DNA from: Polynucleobacter sp. MG-Unter2-18
Lineage (GTDB): Bacteria; Pseudomonadota; Gammaproteobacteria; Burkholderiales; Burkholderiaceae
DNA: 64,000 nt
Reading direction: 5' to 3'
Assembly: GCF_018687675.1 (NCBI RefSeq)
Contig: NZ_CP061302.1
Span: 756,192-820,191 of the forward strand
In this document: piece after piece, positions 31,831-41,988 of the stretch
How the letters are laid out: the number at the start of each line of letters is the position of its first letter
How positions within the stretch are numbered: position 1 is the stretch's first letter
Position numbers and translations under genes: made by a program
The notes under the pieces: model-generated
Database searches by the model: none
Told to the model about the DNA's origin: nothing
The model's input: only the letters and a program-made list of their open reading frames with translations

Positions 31831-34800
31831 TGCCTAAGCGTAGCGACATTAAGAGCATTCTGATTATTGGCGCTGGTCCAATTGTGATTGGACAGGCCTG
31901 TGAGTTTGACTATTCTGGTGCACAAGCTTGTAAAGCTTTGCGTGATGAAGGTTACAAAGTCATTCTGGTAAACAGCAATCCTGCCACCATCATGACCGAC
32001 CCTGAGATGGCCGATGTGACTTATATCGAGCCGATTACTTGGGAAGTGGTCGAGCGCATTATTGCGACTGAGAAACCTGATGCGATTTTGCCAACGATGG
32101 GTGGTCAAACTGCCTTGAACTGTGCACTCGATTTGCATCGCCATGGTGTCCTCGAGAAATACGGTTGCGAATTGATTGGCGCTTCACCAGAAGCAATTGA
32201 TAAAGCGGAAGATCGTCAAAAGTTTAAAGATGCGATGACCAAGATTGGTCTGGGTTCTGCGAAGTCTGGCATTGCGCACTCCATGGATCAAGCGCATGAA
32301 GTGCAGCAACGTATTCAGAAAGAGACTGACAGTTTAGGTTTTCCAGTAGTTATCCGTCCTTCATTCACGATGGGTGGATCAGGTGGAGGTATTGCTTACA
32401 ACCGTGAAGAGTTTGAAGAGATTTGTAAACGCGGTTTAGATTTATCACCAACCCGCGAGCTCCTGATTGAAGAGTCTCTCTTGGGTTGGAAAGAGTTCGA
32501 GATGGAAGTAGTGCGTGACCGCGCTGATAACTGCATCATCGTTTGCTCAATCGAAAACTTAGACCCGATGGGTGTGCATACCGGTGACTCGATCACCGTT
32601 GCTCCTGCACAAACCTTGACAGATAAAGAGTATCAAATTTTGCGCAACGCCTCGATTGCGGTCTTGCGTGAGATTGGTGTGGATACTGGTGGTTCAAACG
32701 TGCAGTTTTCGATTAATCCAGTTGATGGTCGGATGATCGTCATTGAGATGAACCCACGTGTGTCACGTTCATCTGCCTTGGCGTCTAAAGCAACCGGTTT
32801 CCCGATTGCTAAGATAGCTGCGAAGCTGGCAGTGGGCTACACCTTAGATGAGTTGAAGAATGACATCACCGGTGGCGCTACGCCAGCATCCTTTGAGCCA
32901 TCAATCGATTACGTAGTTACGAAGATCCCCCGTTTTGCGTTTGAGAAATTCCCACAAGCAGATTCTCGTTTAACCACACAGATGAAGTCCGTAGGTGAGG
33001 TGATGGCCATTGGTCGCACCTTCCAAGAATCTTTCCAAAAAGCATTACGCGGTTTAGAGGTTGGTGTGGATGGTCTGGATGAAGTTTCTACAGACTTAGA
33101 TGACATCATTCAAGAAATCGGTGAGCCAGGACCGGACCGTATTTGGTATCTGGCAGACGCGTTCCGTATGGGCATGGGCTTGGATGAGGTTTACAACGAG
33201 ACGAAGGTGGATCCTTGGTTCTTGGAGCAAATCGAAGAACTCATCACCATGGAGACTGAGCTCAAGCAGCGTAAGCTCGATAGTTTGTCAGCACCTGAAC
33301 TGCGTTTCATTAAGCAAAAAGGTTTCTCAGATCGCCGCTTAGCTAAATTATTGGGAGTAGATGCCTCTTCCGTTCGCGCTGCACGTCATCGCCTCAAAGT
33401 GGTGCCAGTCTATAAGCGAGTAGATACCTGTGCCGCTGAGTTCTCTACGAATACAGCTTATCTGTACTCCACTTATGAAGCAGAGCATGGTGAGTGTGAA
33501 TCTCAGCCAAGCACTAAAGACAAGATCATGGTTTTGGGTGGCGGCCCTAACCGTATCGGTCAAGGTATTGAGTTTGACTACTGCTGCGTTCATGCGGCAT
33601 TGGCAATGCGCGAAGATGGTTATGAAACCATCATGGTGAACTGCAATCCAGAAACGGTTTCTACTGATTACGACACGTCCGATCGCTTGTATTTTGAGCC
33701 TTTGACTCTCGAAGATGTTCTAGAGATCGTGGCAATTGAAAAGCCAAAAGGCGTCATCGTTCAGTATGGCGGCCAGACTCCCTTGAAGTTGGCTTTGGAT
33801 CTCGAGGCCAATGGGGTGCCAATTATTGGTACATCACCAGACATGATTGATGCTGCAGAAGATCGCGAGCGTTTCCAAAAGCTATTGCATGAATTAAATT
33901 TGCGTCAGCCGCCTAACCGTACTGCTCGTGCTGAAGATGAAGCTCTCAAGCTTGCGGAAGAAATTGGTTACCCATTGGTAGTGCGTCCTTCCTACGTATT
34001 AGGTGGCCGTGCGATGGAAATCGTTCATGACGGCCGTGATCTTGAGCGCTATATGCGTGAAGCGGTCAAAGTCTCTCATGACTCACCAGTGTTGCTAGAT
34101 CGCTTTTTGAATGATGCGATCGAGTGTGATGTGGACTGCATTAGTGACGGTGAGCAGGTATTTATCGGTGGCGTGATGGAACACATTGAGCAAGCTGGTG
34201 TGCACTCAGGTGACTCTGCCTGTTCCTTGCCACCATATTCCTTATCTGACGAAACGATTGCAGAAATCAAACGTCAAACTGCAGCGATGGCTAAAGGTTT
34301 GAACGTTGTTGGTTTGATGAACGTACAGTTTGCGATTCAGCACGTCGATGGCAAAGATGTTATCTATGTACTCGAGGTAAACCCGCGTGCCTCTCGTACC
34401 GTTCCTTTTGTATCAAAAGCAACTGGTTTGCAGTTAGCGAAGATTGCAGCGCGCTGTATGGTGGGTCAAACACTAAAACAGCAGGGTATTTTGAATGAAG
34501 TGAAGCCAGCTTATTTCTCAGTAAAAGAAGCTGTATTCCCATTCAATAAGTTCCCTGGTATTGATCCGATCCTAGGTCCAGAGATGCGCTCTACGGGCGA
34601 GGTAATGGGTGTTGGTAAGACTTTTGGCGAAGCGCTTTTCAAATCCCAATTAGGCGCAGGAATTAAATTGCCTAAGAGTGGTACCGTGCTCTTGACGGTA
34701 AAAGATAGCGATAAGCCAAAGGCAGTTGAAGTGGCTAAACTGTTGCATCAATTGGGATTCCCCATGGTTGCTACTAAAGGTACTGCCGCAGCAATTGAGG

Positions 34801-35093
34801 CAGCTGGCTTACCAGTGCGTGTAGTCAATAAGGTGAAGGATGGTCGTCCACACATTGTTGACTTGATTAAGAATGGTGAGATCTCCTTGGTGTTTACTAC
34901 AGTGGATGAGACCCGTACTGCAATTGCAGACTCCCGTTCCATTCGTACTAGCGCTCAAGCCAATAATGTGACCTACTACACTACGATTAGTGCGGCACGT
35001 GCGGTAATGGATGGTTTGATGACATCGCAAAATGGCAACAAAGGGTCACTTGAGGTGTATTCATTGCAAAATCTACACAAGACTCTCAATTAA
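31830..35093 (+). CDS. carB: Carbamoyl-phosphate synthase large subunit
   Basis: Makes carbamoyl phosphate from bicarbonate, ammonia and two ATP. 1087 residues. Two homologous ATP-grasp halves are evident: [14 protein letters not shown] with [20 protein letters not shown] in the first, and [16 protein letters not shown] with [18 protein letters not shown] in the second. A C-terminal MGS-like allosteric domain ends the protein. Normal length. carA-carB-greA are closely spaced and probably cotranscribed. Confidence 0.97.
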   Translation: MPKRSDIKSILIIGAGPIVIGQACEFDYSGAQACKALRDEGYKVILVNSNPATIMTDPEMADVTYIEPITWEVVERIIATEKPDAILPTMGGQTALNCALDLHRHGVLEKYGCELIGASPEAIDKAEDRQKFKDAMTKIGLGSAKSGIAHSMDQAHEVQQRIQKETDSLGFPVVIRPSFTMGGSGGGIAYNREEFEEICKRGLDLSPTRELLIEESLLGWKEFEMEVVRDRADNCIIVCSIENLDPMGVHTGDSITVAPAQTLTDKEYQILRNASIAVLREIGVDTGGSNVQFSINPVDGRMIVIEMNPRVSRSSALASKATGFPIAKIAAKLAVGYTLDELKNDITGGATPASFEPSIDYVVTKIPRFAFEKFPQADSRLTTQMKSVGEVMAIGRTFQESFQKALRGLEVGVDGLDEVSTDLDDIIQEIGEPGPDRIWYLADAFRMGMGLDEVYNETKVDPWFLEQIEELITMETELKQRKLDSLSAPELRFIKQKGFSDRRLAKLLGVDASSVRAARHRLKVVPVYKRVDTCAAEFSTNTAYLYSTYEAEHGECESQPSTKDKIMVLGGGPNRIGQGIEFDYCCVHAALAMREDGYETIMVNCNPETVSTDYDTSDRLYFEPLTLEDVLEIVAIEKPKGVIVQYGGQTPLKLALDLEANGVPIIGTSPDMIDAAEDRERFQKLLHELNLRQPPNRTARAEDEALKLAEEIGYPLVVRPSYVLGGRAMEIVHDGRDLERYMREAVKVSHDSPVLLDRFLNDAIECDVDCISDGEQVFIGGVMEHIEQAGVHSGDSACSLPPYSLSDETIAEIKRQTAAMAKGLNVVGLMNVQFAIQHVDGKDVIYVLEVNPRASRTVPFVSKATGLQLAKIAARCMVGQTLKQQGILNEVKPAYFSVKEAVFPFNKFPGIDPILGPEMRSTGEVMGVGKTFGEALFKSQLGAGIKLPKSGTVLLTVKDSDKPKAVEVAKLLHQLGFPMVATKGTAAAIEAAGLPVRVVNKVKDGRPHIVDLIKNGEISLVFTTVDETRTAIADSRSIRTSAQANNVTYYTTISAARAVMDGLMTSQNGNKGSLEVYSLQNLHKTLN

Positions 35094-35112
35094 ATTCAGT
35101 GAGGTAAGCAGC

Positions 35113-35589
35113 ATGAACACAATCCCTATTACCAAGCATGGCGCAGAACTTCTCAAAGAAGAGTTGCATCGCTTAAAGCATGTAGAGCGCCCATCCGTGA
35201 TTAATGCAATCTCTGAAGCGCGTGCACAAGGTGACCTGTCTGAGAATGCCGAGTACGATGCTGCCAAAGAAAAGCAAGGCTTTATTGAAGGCCGTATTCA
35301 GGAGCTTGAAGGAAAGCTATCGGCTGCACAGATCATTGATCCGGCTAGTCTAGATGTAAATGGTCGCATCGTATTCGGTGCCACTGTTGATCTCGAAGAT
35401 CTAGAAGATGGCACGAAGTTTACTTATCAAATCGTCGGTGACGATGAGGCTGATATCGCAGTTAATAAGATCTCCATTAGTTCGCCTATTGCTCGCGCAT
35501 TGATTAGCAAGGAAGAGGGCGATGTGGTTGCGGTTCAGGCTCCTGGTGGCAATCGCGAGGTAGAAATTCTTGCGGTCCGTTATATCTAA
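35113..35589 (+). CDS. greA: Transcription elongation factor GreA
   Basis: Stimulates RNA polymerase to cleave backtracked transcripts. 158 residues, the family length, from ATG 35113 with GAGGTAA upstream (the frame is open earlier, inside carB). The coiled-coil tip with the acidic pair is [15 protein letters not shown], and the C-terminal FKBP-like domain begins near residue 80. carB-greA linkage is common in proteobacteria. Confidence 0.97.
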   Translation: MNTIPITKHGAELLKEELHRLKHVERPSVINAISEARAQGDLSENAEYDAAKEKQGFIEGRIQELEGKLSAAQIIDPASLDVNGRIVFGATVDLEDLEDGTKFTYQIVGDDEADIAVNKISISSPIARALISKEEGDVVAVQAPGGNREVEILAVRYI

Positions 35590-35606
35590 TACAAGCCAGA
35601 ATCTAT

Positions 35607-36092
35607 ATGCAGACTTTAGAGGCTCCAGATCACCCTGTAGCTCAAAGACTATTTATTGTGATTGCAGGTTTGTGGGTTGGTAGCATACTCGCGGTAGGTT
35701 ATCTAGTTGCCCCAGCCATTTTCAGTACGATGACCGATCGCCAAGCTGCCGGAATGGTTGCTGGTAGCGTCTTTAAATTAGAGGCCTATGTTAGTTTGAT
35801 TGTGTGCATTGGCCTGATGGTCTTGGCCAATCTCCTAGTGAATCGTGGTCTCAGTCAATTTAAGTTCATTCGCTGGCTCTTGTTGGCAATGTTGCTGTGT
35901 GCAATCGCAGCTAGCTTTATCTTGATTCCCTGGATGAACACGCTGAGAGATGATGCCCTAATGCAAGGTATGCCAGTAATGCTTTCTCCTTCAGCCACTT
36001 TGTTTGGAAGACTGCATGGTGTCTCCAGCATTCTGTTTATGCTCCAAAGCATTTTGGGGATTTTTTTAGTTTGGCGATTGACTAAGAGATAG
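35607..36092 (+). CDS. DUF4149 integral membrane protein
   Basis: 161 residues with four predicted membrane helices (about 16-36, 56-78, 86-106 and 132-156). The family pattern includes GLWVGSILAVGYLVAPAIF and LFGRLHGVSS near the last helix. Function unknown. It follows greA by 17 bases, an arrangement seen in many betaproteobacteria, and a hairpin terminator follows it. Confidence 0.8.
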   Translation: MQTLEAPDHPVAQRLFIVIAGLWVGSILAVGYLVAPAIFSTMTDRQAAGMVAGSVFKLEAYVSLIVCIGLMVLANLLVNRGLSQFKFIRWLLLAMLLCAIAASFILIPWMNTLRDDALMQGMPVMLSPSATLFGRLHGVSSILFMLQSILGIFLVWRLTKR

Positions 36093-36114
36093 AGTGGCCT
36101 AAAAGTAAGGCAAT

Positions 36115-36142
36115 AAAAAACGCCGACTAGCGACGTTTTTTT
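36115..36142. terminator. Bidirectional terminator, greA operon and yhbY
   Basis: Stem AAAAAACGCCG / CGACGTTTTTT with one C-A mismatch and loop ACTAG. A-run on one side and T-run on the other serve both the plus-strand DUF4149 gene and the minus-strand yhbY gene. Confidence 0.85.
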
Positions 36143-36169
36143 ACTCAGTACTTTTTAATGCTCCAGAGA

Positions 36170-36796
36170 TCAAGATCCTAATGATTTCTTCTTAGTGCTA
36201 CTCATGCGTACCTTGCGTTTCTTAATAGGCGCAGGCGCTGCAACCGCTTTGCGGTAACCCGGTGATGACCAACCAATTTTAGATTCAGCAGCATCAGCAC
36301 GTAGAACCCGTTTCTTAGGGGCAGCATTTTTGACCGCAGCCACTCTTTCAAAAGGAGATTTGCTAGCTGCTGAGCGTCGATCTGATCTCTCGGAAGTGCT
36401 AGTACGAACACCAGCTTTAGCTACCACGCGATTTGGTTGGCGCTTAGTGCGGGGCGCTTGCAATGTCTTTTTAGTTTGCTTACTGGAACGACTCAAATTG
36501 ATGAGTGCTGCATCGACAACATCAATCGGCCTCCAAACCACTAGTAATTTACCAATGTGATGAACGGGTGCAGCACCCAGCTTGTCGCAGAGCTCTTCAT
36601 AGATGGCGATACGGGCTTCACGATCATCACCAAAAACACGAACTTTGATCAAGCCGTGGTGAGAGATAGCTGATTTAGCCTCTTTAATGACCGCAGGGGT
36701 AAGGCCATCGCCACCAATCATGACGACTGGGCTGAGACCATGAGCGTCGGCTTTAAGGGATTTACGTTGTGCGGGAGTAATAGTAAGTGCTGTCAT
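36170..36796 (-). CDS. yhbY: YhbY-type RNA-binding protein with long basic tail
   Basis: Residues 1-100 form a CRS1-YhbY (CRM) domain, a small RNA-binding fold linked to 50S ribosome assembly; the signature HGLSPVVMIGGDGLT (a GxxG-type loop) and KVRVFGDDREAR are visible. Residues 100-208 are an extra, disordered tail rich in Lys, Arg, Ala and Ser; E. coli YhbY is about 97 residues in total. Divergent from rlmE and close to greA and ftsH, as in many proteobacteria. Confidence 0.88.
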   Translation of the reverse strand: MTALTITPAQRKSLKADAHGLSPVVMIGGDGLTPAVIKEAKSAISHHGLIKVRVFGDDREARIAIYEELCDKLGAAPVHHIGKLLVVWRPIDVVDAALINLSRSSKQTKKTLQAPRTKRQPNRVVAKAGVRTSTSERSDRRSAASKSPFERVAAVKNAAPKKRVLRADAAESKIGWSSPGYRKAVAAPAPIKKRKVRMSSTKKKSLGS

Positions 36797-36933
36797 GGGC
36801 TTGATGATAGAGCATTAGGGCTATAAAACAGGGTTTTCGGGCGTATTTGAGTCAGTATCACTATGTTTCGAGTCGATTCCTTTTGCCTTGTAGAGCATAA
36901 ACAAGGAAAATGATCGACGAAAGTGGGTAAGTT

Positions 36934-37608
36934 GTGGCAAAGAATAAATTTAATAAAAGTTGGTTGCAGGATCATCTCAATGATCCGTACGTGAAGATGG
37001 CCCAAAAAGAGGGTTATCGCGCACGAGCTGTCTATAAGTTGAGCGAAATAGATGAGCAGGATCGACTGATCAAAGCGGGTATGACGATTGTGGATCTGGG
37101 GAGCGCTCCTGGGAGCTGGTCTCAGTACGCTCGTAATCGCTTAACTGAGCTCGGTAAAAATAATCCCAATATTGAGTCTGGTAAGCCAGATGGAACCATT
37201 ATTGCGATCGATATTCTGCCGATGGAGGATATTGCCGATGTTTCCTTTATTCAGGGGGATTTTCGGGAAGATGAGGGTTTAAAGGCCTTAGAAGCGCTTT
37301 TACCGGCGAATGCAGATGGAAAAGTCGATTTTGTGATGTCCGATATGGCCCCCAATTTATCGGGAGTGGGGGTGGCAGATGCGGCCCGAATGGCCTTTTT
37401 GGCCGAGATTGCCTTGGATTTTTCAGTCCAGCACCTGAAGTCTGACGGGGCTCTATTGATTAAGTGCTTTAACGGCAGCGGCTATAGTCAGATTGTGGAA
37501 TCCTTTAAAAAGGTCTTTAAAACAGTGGCTTCTAGAAAGCCAAAAGCCTCTAGAGCCAAGTCCTCGGAAATCTTTTTATTAGGCCGAGACCTTAAGGCGC
37601 CCAAATAA
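36934..37608 (+). CDS. rlmE: 23S rRNA (uridine-2'-O)-methyltransferase RlmE
   Basis: Heat-shock methyltransferase (FtsJ) that 2'-O-methylates U2552 of 23S rRNA in the A-loop. SAM motif [11 protein letters not shown], catalytic aspartate in SDMAPNLSG, lysine in [10 protein letters not shown], and the N-terminal lysine in YRARAVYKL complete the K-D-K-E set. GTG start at 36934; an upstream ATG in the same frame meets a stop. 224 residues. Immediately before ftsH, the conserved order. Confidence 0.95.
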   Translation: MAKNKFNKSWLQDHLNDPYVKMAQKEGYRARAVYKLSEIDEQDRLIKAGMTIVDLGSAPGSWSQYARNRLTELGKNNPNIESGKPDGTIIAIDILPMEDIADVSFIQGDFREDEGLKALEALLPANADGKVDFVMSDMAPNLSGVGVADAARMAFLAEIALDFSVQHLKSDGALLIKCFNGSGYSQIVESFKKVFKTVASRKPKASRAKSSEIFLLGRDLKAPK

Positions 37609-37735
37609 CCCCCCAAAATGAGGGGTTTATAAAATAAATTAGCTCTTCGCTATTGAAAAAGCCTAGTAGTAGAATCAAATACTTAGGTATAGCAATCCGC
37701 TTTAACTCCCGGATTAATCCGGCAAAGGTCTCCTT

Positions 37736-39613
37736 TTGAATAGCAATATGTTGCAAAAAATCGGCGTGTGGCTCATTGTGGGTTTGGTCTTGTTTACTGT
37801 TTTTAAACAGTTCGACAAGCCCAAAGACCAGAATCAGGTCACGTATTCTCAATTCATGGACGATGCCAAGGCAGGCAAAGTTAAGCGAGTGGATGTGCAA
37901 GGTCGCACATTGCAGGTCACTCCAAATGACGGCAACAAATATTCGATTATTTCCCCTGGAGATATTTGGATGGTTGGCGACTTGATGAAGTTTGGTGTCC
38001 AGGTTACTGGTAAAGCGGATGACGAACCGAATATGTTGGTCTCTGCTTTGTATTACCTTGGACCCACTTTACTAATTATTGGTTTCTGGTTCTTCATGAT
38101 GCGTCAGATGCAAGGCGGCGGTAAGGGCGGAGCATTCTCTTTCGGAAAATCCAAAGCTCGTCTAGTTGATGAGAATAGTAATACTGTGACCTTTGCCGAT
38201 GTTGCCGGTTGCGATGAAGCAAAAGAAGAAGTCTTTGAGATTGTGGATTTCTTAAAAGACCCACAAAAGTTTCAAAAGCTAGGTGGCCACATTCCGCATG
38301 GTGTATTGCTAGTAGGTCCTCCGGGTACTGGTAAGACTTTGCTGGCTCGCGCAATTGCGGGTGAAGCGAAGGTGCCGTTTTTTGCGATCTCTGGTTCAGA
38401 CTTTGTCGAAATGTTTGTTGGTGTCGGTGCATCACGTGTGCGCGACATGTTTGAAAACGCCAAGAAGAATTCCCCTTGCATCATCTTTATTGATGAGATC
38501 GATGCTGTTGGTCGTCATCGTGGCTCCGGTATGGGCGGCGGTAATGATGAGCGCGAGCAAACTCTCAACCAGATGCTTGTCGAGATGGATGGTTTTGAAA
38601 GTAATAGCGGCGTGATCGTAGTTGCTGCGACTAACCGCTCCGATGTTTTGGATAAAGCCTTATTGCGCCCAGGGCGTTTCGATCGTCAAGTGCACGTCGG
38701 CTTGCCAGACATTCGTGGCCGCGAGCAAATTCTGCAAGTGCATATGCGTAAGGTTCCAATTGATCCAGACGTCAATGCAGCAGTATTGGCACGTGGTACC
38801 CCTGGTTTCTCAGGCGCCGATCTAGCTAACTTGGTAAATGAGTCAGCATTGTTTGCGGCCCGTCGTAATAAGCGCGCTGTGGATATGAAAGACTTTGAGG
38901 ATGCAAAAGACAAGATCTATATGGGTCCTGAGCGTAAATCAGCCGTTATGCGTGAAGAAGAGCGTCGTAATACGGCGTATCACGAGTCTGGTCATGCGGT
39001 AGTAGCTAAGGTGTTACCTAAAGCTGACCCAGTGCATAAGGTCACCATCATGCCGCGCGGTATGGCTTTGGGTGTTACTTGGCAGCTGCCTGAGTTTGAT
39101 CGTGTGAACTTATATAAAGATCGCATGATGGAAGAGTTGGCGATTTTGTTTGGTGGCCGTGCTGCTGAAGAGGTCTTCTTGAACTCCTCAAGTACAGGCG
39201 CTTCAAATGACTTCGAGCGTGCTACCAAAATGGCGCGTGATATGGTGACTCGTTATGGTATGAGCGATAGCTTGGGTACTATGGTTTACGTGGATACAGA
39301 GTCTGAAAGCATTTTTGGGCGCAACAGCACGAAGACAGTTTCTGAGTTAACTCAGCAAAAGGTGGATGCAGAGATTCGTGCATTGGTTGATAGTCAGTAC
39401 GCATTGGCAAGATCGATCCTTGAGCAAAACCGTGACAAGGTGGAAGCGATGGTGACTGCATTGCTTGAATGGGAAACCATTGATGCTGAGCAGATTACCG
39501 ACATCATGGAAGGTCGCCCACCACGCGCTCCGAAGCCACCACCAGCAACCCAGTTTGGTAACTCTGCTGGTACGCCAGGTCCTGCTGCCGGTGCTGCCCC
39601 AGCCACTGCGTAG
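37736..39613 (+). CDS. ftsH: ATP-dependent zinc metalloprotease FtsH
   Basis: Membrane-anchored AAA+ protease degrading misfolded membrane proteins and regulators such as LpxC and sigma-32. Order: TM helix at 9-23, periplasmic domain, TM helix about 101-120, AAA domain (Walker A GPPGTGKT 194-201, Walker [15 protein letters not shown] through RPGRFDR), and zinc site HESGH 416-420. The TTG at 37736 has AAGG seven bases upstream and yields MNSNMLQK, like other betaproteobacterial FtsH; ATG 37748 is too far from it. A 14-bp palindrome CCGGATTAATCCGG (37709-37722) abuts the ribosome site. 625 residues. Confidence 0.97.
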   Translation: MNSNMLQKIGVWLIVGLVLFTVFKQFDKPKDQNQVTYSQFMDDAKAGKVKRVDVQGRTLQVTPNDGNKYSIISPGDIWMVGDLMKFGVQVTGKADDEPNMLVSALYYLGPTLLIIGFWFFMMRQMQGGGKGGAFSFGKSKARLVDENSNTVTFADVAGCDEAKEEVFEIVDFLKDPQKFQKLGGHIPHGVLLVGPPGTGKTLLARAIAGEAKVPFFAISGSDFVEMFVGVGASRVRDMFENAKKNSPCIIFIDEIDAVGRHRGSGMGGGNDEREQTLNQMLVEMDGFESNSGVIVVAATNRSDVLDKALLRPGRFDRQVHVGLPDIRGREQILQVHMRKVPIDPDVNAAVLARGTPGFSGADLANLVNESALFAARRNKRAVDMKDFEDAKDKIYMGPERKSAVMREEERRNTAYHESGHAVVAKVLPKADPVHKVTIMPRGMALGVTWQLPEFDRVNLYKDRMMEELAILFGGRAAEEVFLNSSSTGASNDFERATKMARDMVTRYGMSDSLGTMVYVDTESESIFGRNSTKTVSELTQQKVDAEIRALVDSQYALARSILEQNRDKVEAMVTALLEWETIDAEQITDIMEGRPPRAPKPPPATQFGNSAGTPGPAAGAAPATA

Positions 39614-39617
39614 TAAA

Positions 39618-40490
39618 GTGAGCAAGCAAACTCTGCCCGCAACATGGTGTTGCGGGCGTTTTCTTTTTGACTTTAGCAAACGTCAGCGCCCACTAGTGAT
39701 GGGCATTCTAAATGCAACACCAGATTCCTTTTCTGATGGCGGTATGTTTAGAACTCCAAGCGATGCTATTGCCCAGGCAGAGCGCATGATTGCTAATGGT
39801 GCAGACATCATTGATATTGGCGGTGAGTCAACTCGCCCTGGTGCTGAACCCGTCTCTTTGCAAGAAGAATTGGATCGCGTCTTACCAGTGATTGAGGCAT
39901 TAAAAGGTTGTGGCGTTGCCTTATCAATTGATACCTATAAAGCTGAGACTATGCGTCAAGCTCTCCAGGCTGGAGTCGATTGCGTTAATGACATTTGGGC
40001 ATTGCGACAAGAGGGTGCAGTAGAGGTCATCATCGAGAGCGATCAGCAAAATCCAAATAAGCAGTGCGGCCTTGTCCTAATGCATATGCAGCGTGATCCA
40101 CAGACTATGCAATTTGATCCCGAGTATCAGGATGTGATTGCTGAAGTAAAGGCATTTTTGCAAGAGCGTGCAGCATTACTAGAGAGCCAAGGCGTCGCCA
40201 AAAATAGAATTGCTATCGACCCGGGTTTTGGTTTTGGCAAGAGCCTAGAGCACAACCTCAAGATGCTGGCAGATTTTGATCAATTCTCGCAACTGGCTTA
40301 TCCGGTATTGGCGGGGATGTCTCGCAAATCCATGTTGGGGAAGTTAACAGGTCGTGACACTAATGATCGTGTGGCGCCTAGTGTGGCAGCCGCCATTTTG
40401 GCTGCCGATCGGGGAGCTCGAATTATCCGTGTCCATGACGTTCAAGAGACAGTCGACTCCTTGAAGCTCTGGGAAGCTATTCAGGAATAA
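39618..40490 (+). CDS. folP: Dihydropteroate synthase
   Basis: Condenses p-aminobenzoate with dihydropterin pyrophosphate in folate synthesis; sulfonamide target. TIM-barrel motifs: [40 protein letters not shown] and GMSRKSMLG. The start is GTG 39618, five bases after the ftsH stop, giving 290 residues; its WCCGRFLF segment matches the CGRF-type N-terminus of relatives. The frame is open back into ftsH, but that part is not family-like. A perfect terminator-like hairpin (39635-39668) lies inside the first codons, which could limit read-through from ftsH. Confidence 0.93.
   Translation: MSKQTLPATWCCGRFLFDFSKRQRPLVMGILNATPDSFSDGGMFRTPSDAIAQAERMIANGADIIDIGGESTRPGAEPVSLQEELDRVLPVIEALKGCGVALSIDTYKAETMRQALQAGVDCVNDIWALRQEGAVEVIIESDQQNPNKQCGLVLMHMQRDPQTMQFDPEYQDVIAEVKAFLQERAALLESQGVAKNRIAIDPGFGFGKSLEHNLKMLADFDQFSQLAYPVLAGMSRKSMLGKLTGRDTNDRVAPSVAAAILAADRGARIIRVHDVQETVDSLKLWEAIQE
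39635..39668 (+). terminator. Terminator-like hairpin inside the start of folP
   Basis: Perfect 10-bp GC-rich stem GCCCGCAACA / TGTTGCGGGC with a 3-base loop (39635-39657), followed by GTTTTCTTTTT. It has every mark of an intrinsic terminator for ftsH, yet it lies within folP codons 7-16. It may act as an attenuator between the two genes. Confidence 0.75.
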
Positions 40491-40530
40491 GCTAGTCAGT
40501 CAAATACCCACAAGTTTTATAATCAAGCCC

Positions 40531-41871
40531 ATGAAAAAACAATACTTTGGTACTGATGGTATCCGCGGCGAAGTAGGGCAATTTCCGATTGTTCCGGAGT
40601 TCATCACGCGCCTTGGTTATGCTGCGGGCAAAGTACTGGGTAGCCAAGCAAAGACTGGTGAGCGCTGCAAGATTCTGATTGGTAAAGATACGCGTGTCTC
40701 AGGTTATTTATTAGAAGCTGCCTTAGAGGCTGGCTTTGCTGCTGCTGGTGTTGATGTGATGTTGTGCGGTCCAATGCCAACTCCTGGGGTTGCTTACCTT
40801 ACTAAAGCATTGCGCTTATCTGCAGGTGTCGTCATTTCTGCTTCACACAATCCTTATCACGATAACGGTATTAAATTCTTCTCCGCACAAGGCGGTAAGT
40901 TAAGCGATGAGTTTGAATTGGCTATTGAAGCTGAGCTTGCTAAACCGATGGGTTGTGTCAGCTCAAAAGAATTAGGAAAAGCATTTCGTATTGATGATGC
41001 TGCTGGTCGCTATATTGAATTTTGTAAATCGACTTTCCCTGGCGAGCTCAATCTCAAAGGTAAGAAGTTGGTTGTCGATTGTGCTCACGGAGCCGCATAC
41101 CATATTGCCCCTCATGTTTTTCATGAGCTCGGTGCTGAAGTAATCTCTATTGGTGTTCAGCCCGATGGCCGCAATATCAATGATGGCTTTGGCGCTACAG
41201 CCCCTGCAGCATTAATTGCCAAAGTTAAAGAAACCAAAGCAGATCTCGGCATTGCTTTAGATGGTGATGCTGATCGTTTACAAATGGTAGATGCCTCTGG
41301 CCGATTGTTTAATGGCGATGAACTGCTATACGTCCTTGCTAAAGACCGGATTGATCGTGGCCAAGCAATTGGTGGAGTCGTTGGCACCTTGATGACAAAC
41401 CTTGCTGTGGAAAATGCAATTAAGAATTTAGGCATTGGCTTTGAGCGCGCTAATGTAGGTGATCGTTATGTCTTGGAGTTGCTCAAGCAAAAAGGCTGGA
41501 TTATTGGTGGTGAAGGCTCAGGCCATCTCCTCTGCTTAGATCAGCACTCAACCGGTGACGGCACCATTGCCGCACTGCAGGTGCTAGCCGCTATGAGCCA
41601 GACCAAGAAGAGTTTGGGCCAACTCTTAGATTCCGTCAAAATCTTCCCCCAAGTGCTCCTGAATATCAAATTCAAGCCTGACTATGATTGGAAGTCCGAT
41701 GAGGCCCTCAAATCCCAGATAAGCCAGGTCGAAAGCGAACTCAAGGGTACGGGTAGGGTGCTTATCCGTGCCTCAGGTACAGAACCAGTCCTGCGGGTCA
41801 TGGTAGAGGCTCAGGACGGCAACATAGCCATGAATTCAGCTAAGCGTATTGCCGATCTGGTGCCAAAATAA
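40531..41871 (+). CDS. glmM: Phosphoglucosamine mutase
   Basis: Interconverts glucosamine-6-P and glucosamine-1-P for UDP-GlcNAc, peptidoglycan and LPS synthesis. 446 residues. The phosphoserine loop [12 protein letters not shown] has catalytic S105; metal loop DGDADR; sugar-binding [10 protein letters not shown]-terminal phosphate site [12 protein letters not shown]. Follows folP by 40 bases, the conserved ftsH-folP-glmM order. Confidence 0.97.
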   Translation: MKKQYFGTDGIRGEVGQFPIVPEFITRLGYAAGKVLGSQAKTGERCKILIGKDTRVSGYLLEAALEAGFAAAGVDVMLCGPMPTPGVAYLTKALRLSAGVVISASHNPYHDNGIKFFSAQGGKLSDEFELAIEAELAKPMGCVSSKELGKAFRIDDAAGRYIEFCKSTFPGELNLKGKKLVVDCAHGAAYHIAPHVFHELGAEVISIGVQPDGRNINDGFGATAPAALIAKVKETKADLGIALDGDADRLQMVDASGRLFNGDELLYVLAKDRIDRGQAIGGVVGTLMTNLAVENAIKNLGIGFERANVGDRYVLELLKQKGWIIGGEGSGHLLCLDQHSTGDGTIAALQVLAAMSQTKKSLGQLLDSVKIFPQVLLNIKFKPDYDWKSDEALKSQISQVESELKGTGRVLIRASGTEPVLRVMVEAQDGNIAMNSAKRIADLVPK

Positions 41872-41911
41872 TAAATTGTTAAATTAATTGGATTAATTTC
41901 AACTAAAACAC

Positions 41912-41945
41912 TTGTCATAAAAGAGTCATATAGACACCGTATCGT
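41912..41945 (+). promoter_or_regulatory. Pho box and -10 element of pstS
   Basis: PhoB-type direct repeats TTGTCAT (41912-41918) and GAGTCAT (41923-41929), 11 bp apart with an A-run between, then ten bases to a -10-like TATCGT (41940-41945). No -35 is needed in PhoB-activated promoters. Just upstream is an AT-rich inverted repeat, AAATTAAT/ATTAATTT (41881-41899). A perfect palindrome AACATTGCAATGTT (41949-41962) overlaps the likely start of transcription. Confidence 0.85.
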
Positions 41946-41988
41946 CCAAACATTGCAATGTTGCATATTTCTTTGAGGAACGACTCAC

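Noticed and set aside
31764..32144. 126-codon open frame on the minus strand over the carA/carB junction
   Set aside because: It is fully antisense to conserved carB and carA coding sequence, has no ribosome site and no family similarity; a shadow of strong codon bias.
37607..37627. AACCCC/GGGGTT hairpin after rlmE
   Set aside because: Only six pairs and three T residues follow; too weak to call a terminator, although the position is right.
38094..38435. 113-codon minus-strand open frame in ftsH
   Set aside because: Antisense to the AAA domain of ftsH; composition rich in His, Gln and Arg as typical for reverse-strand shadows.
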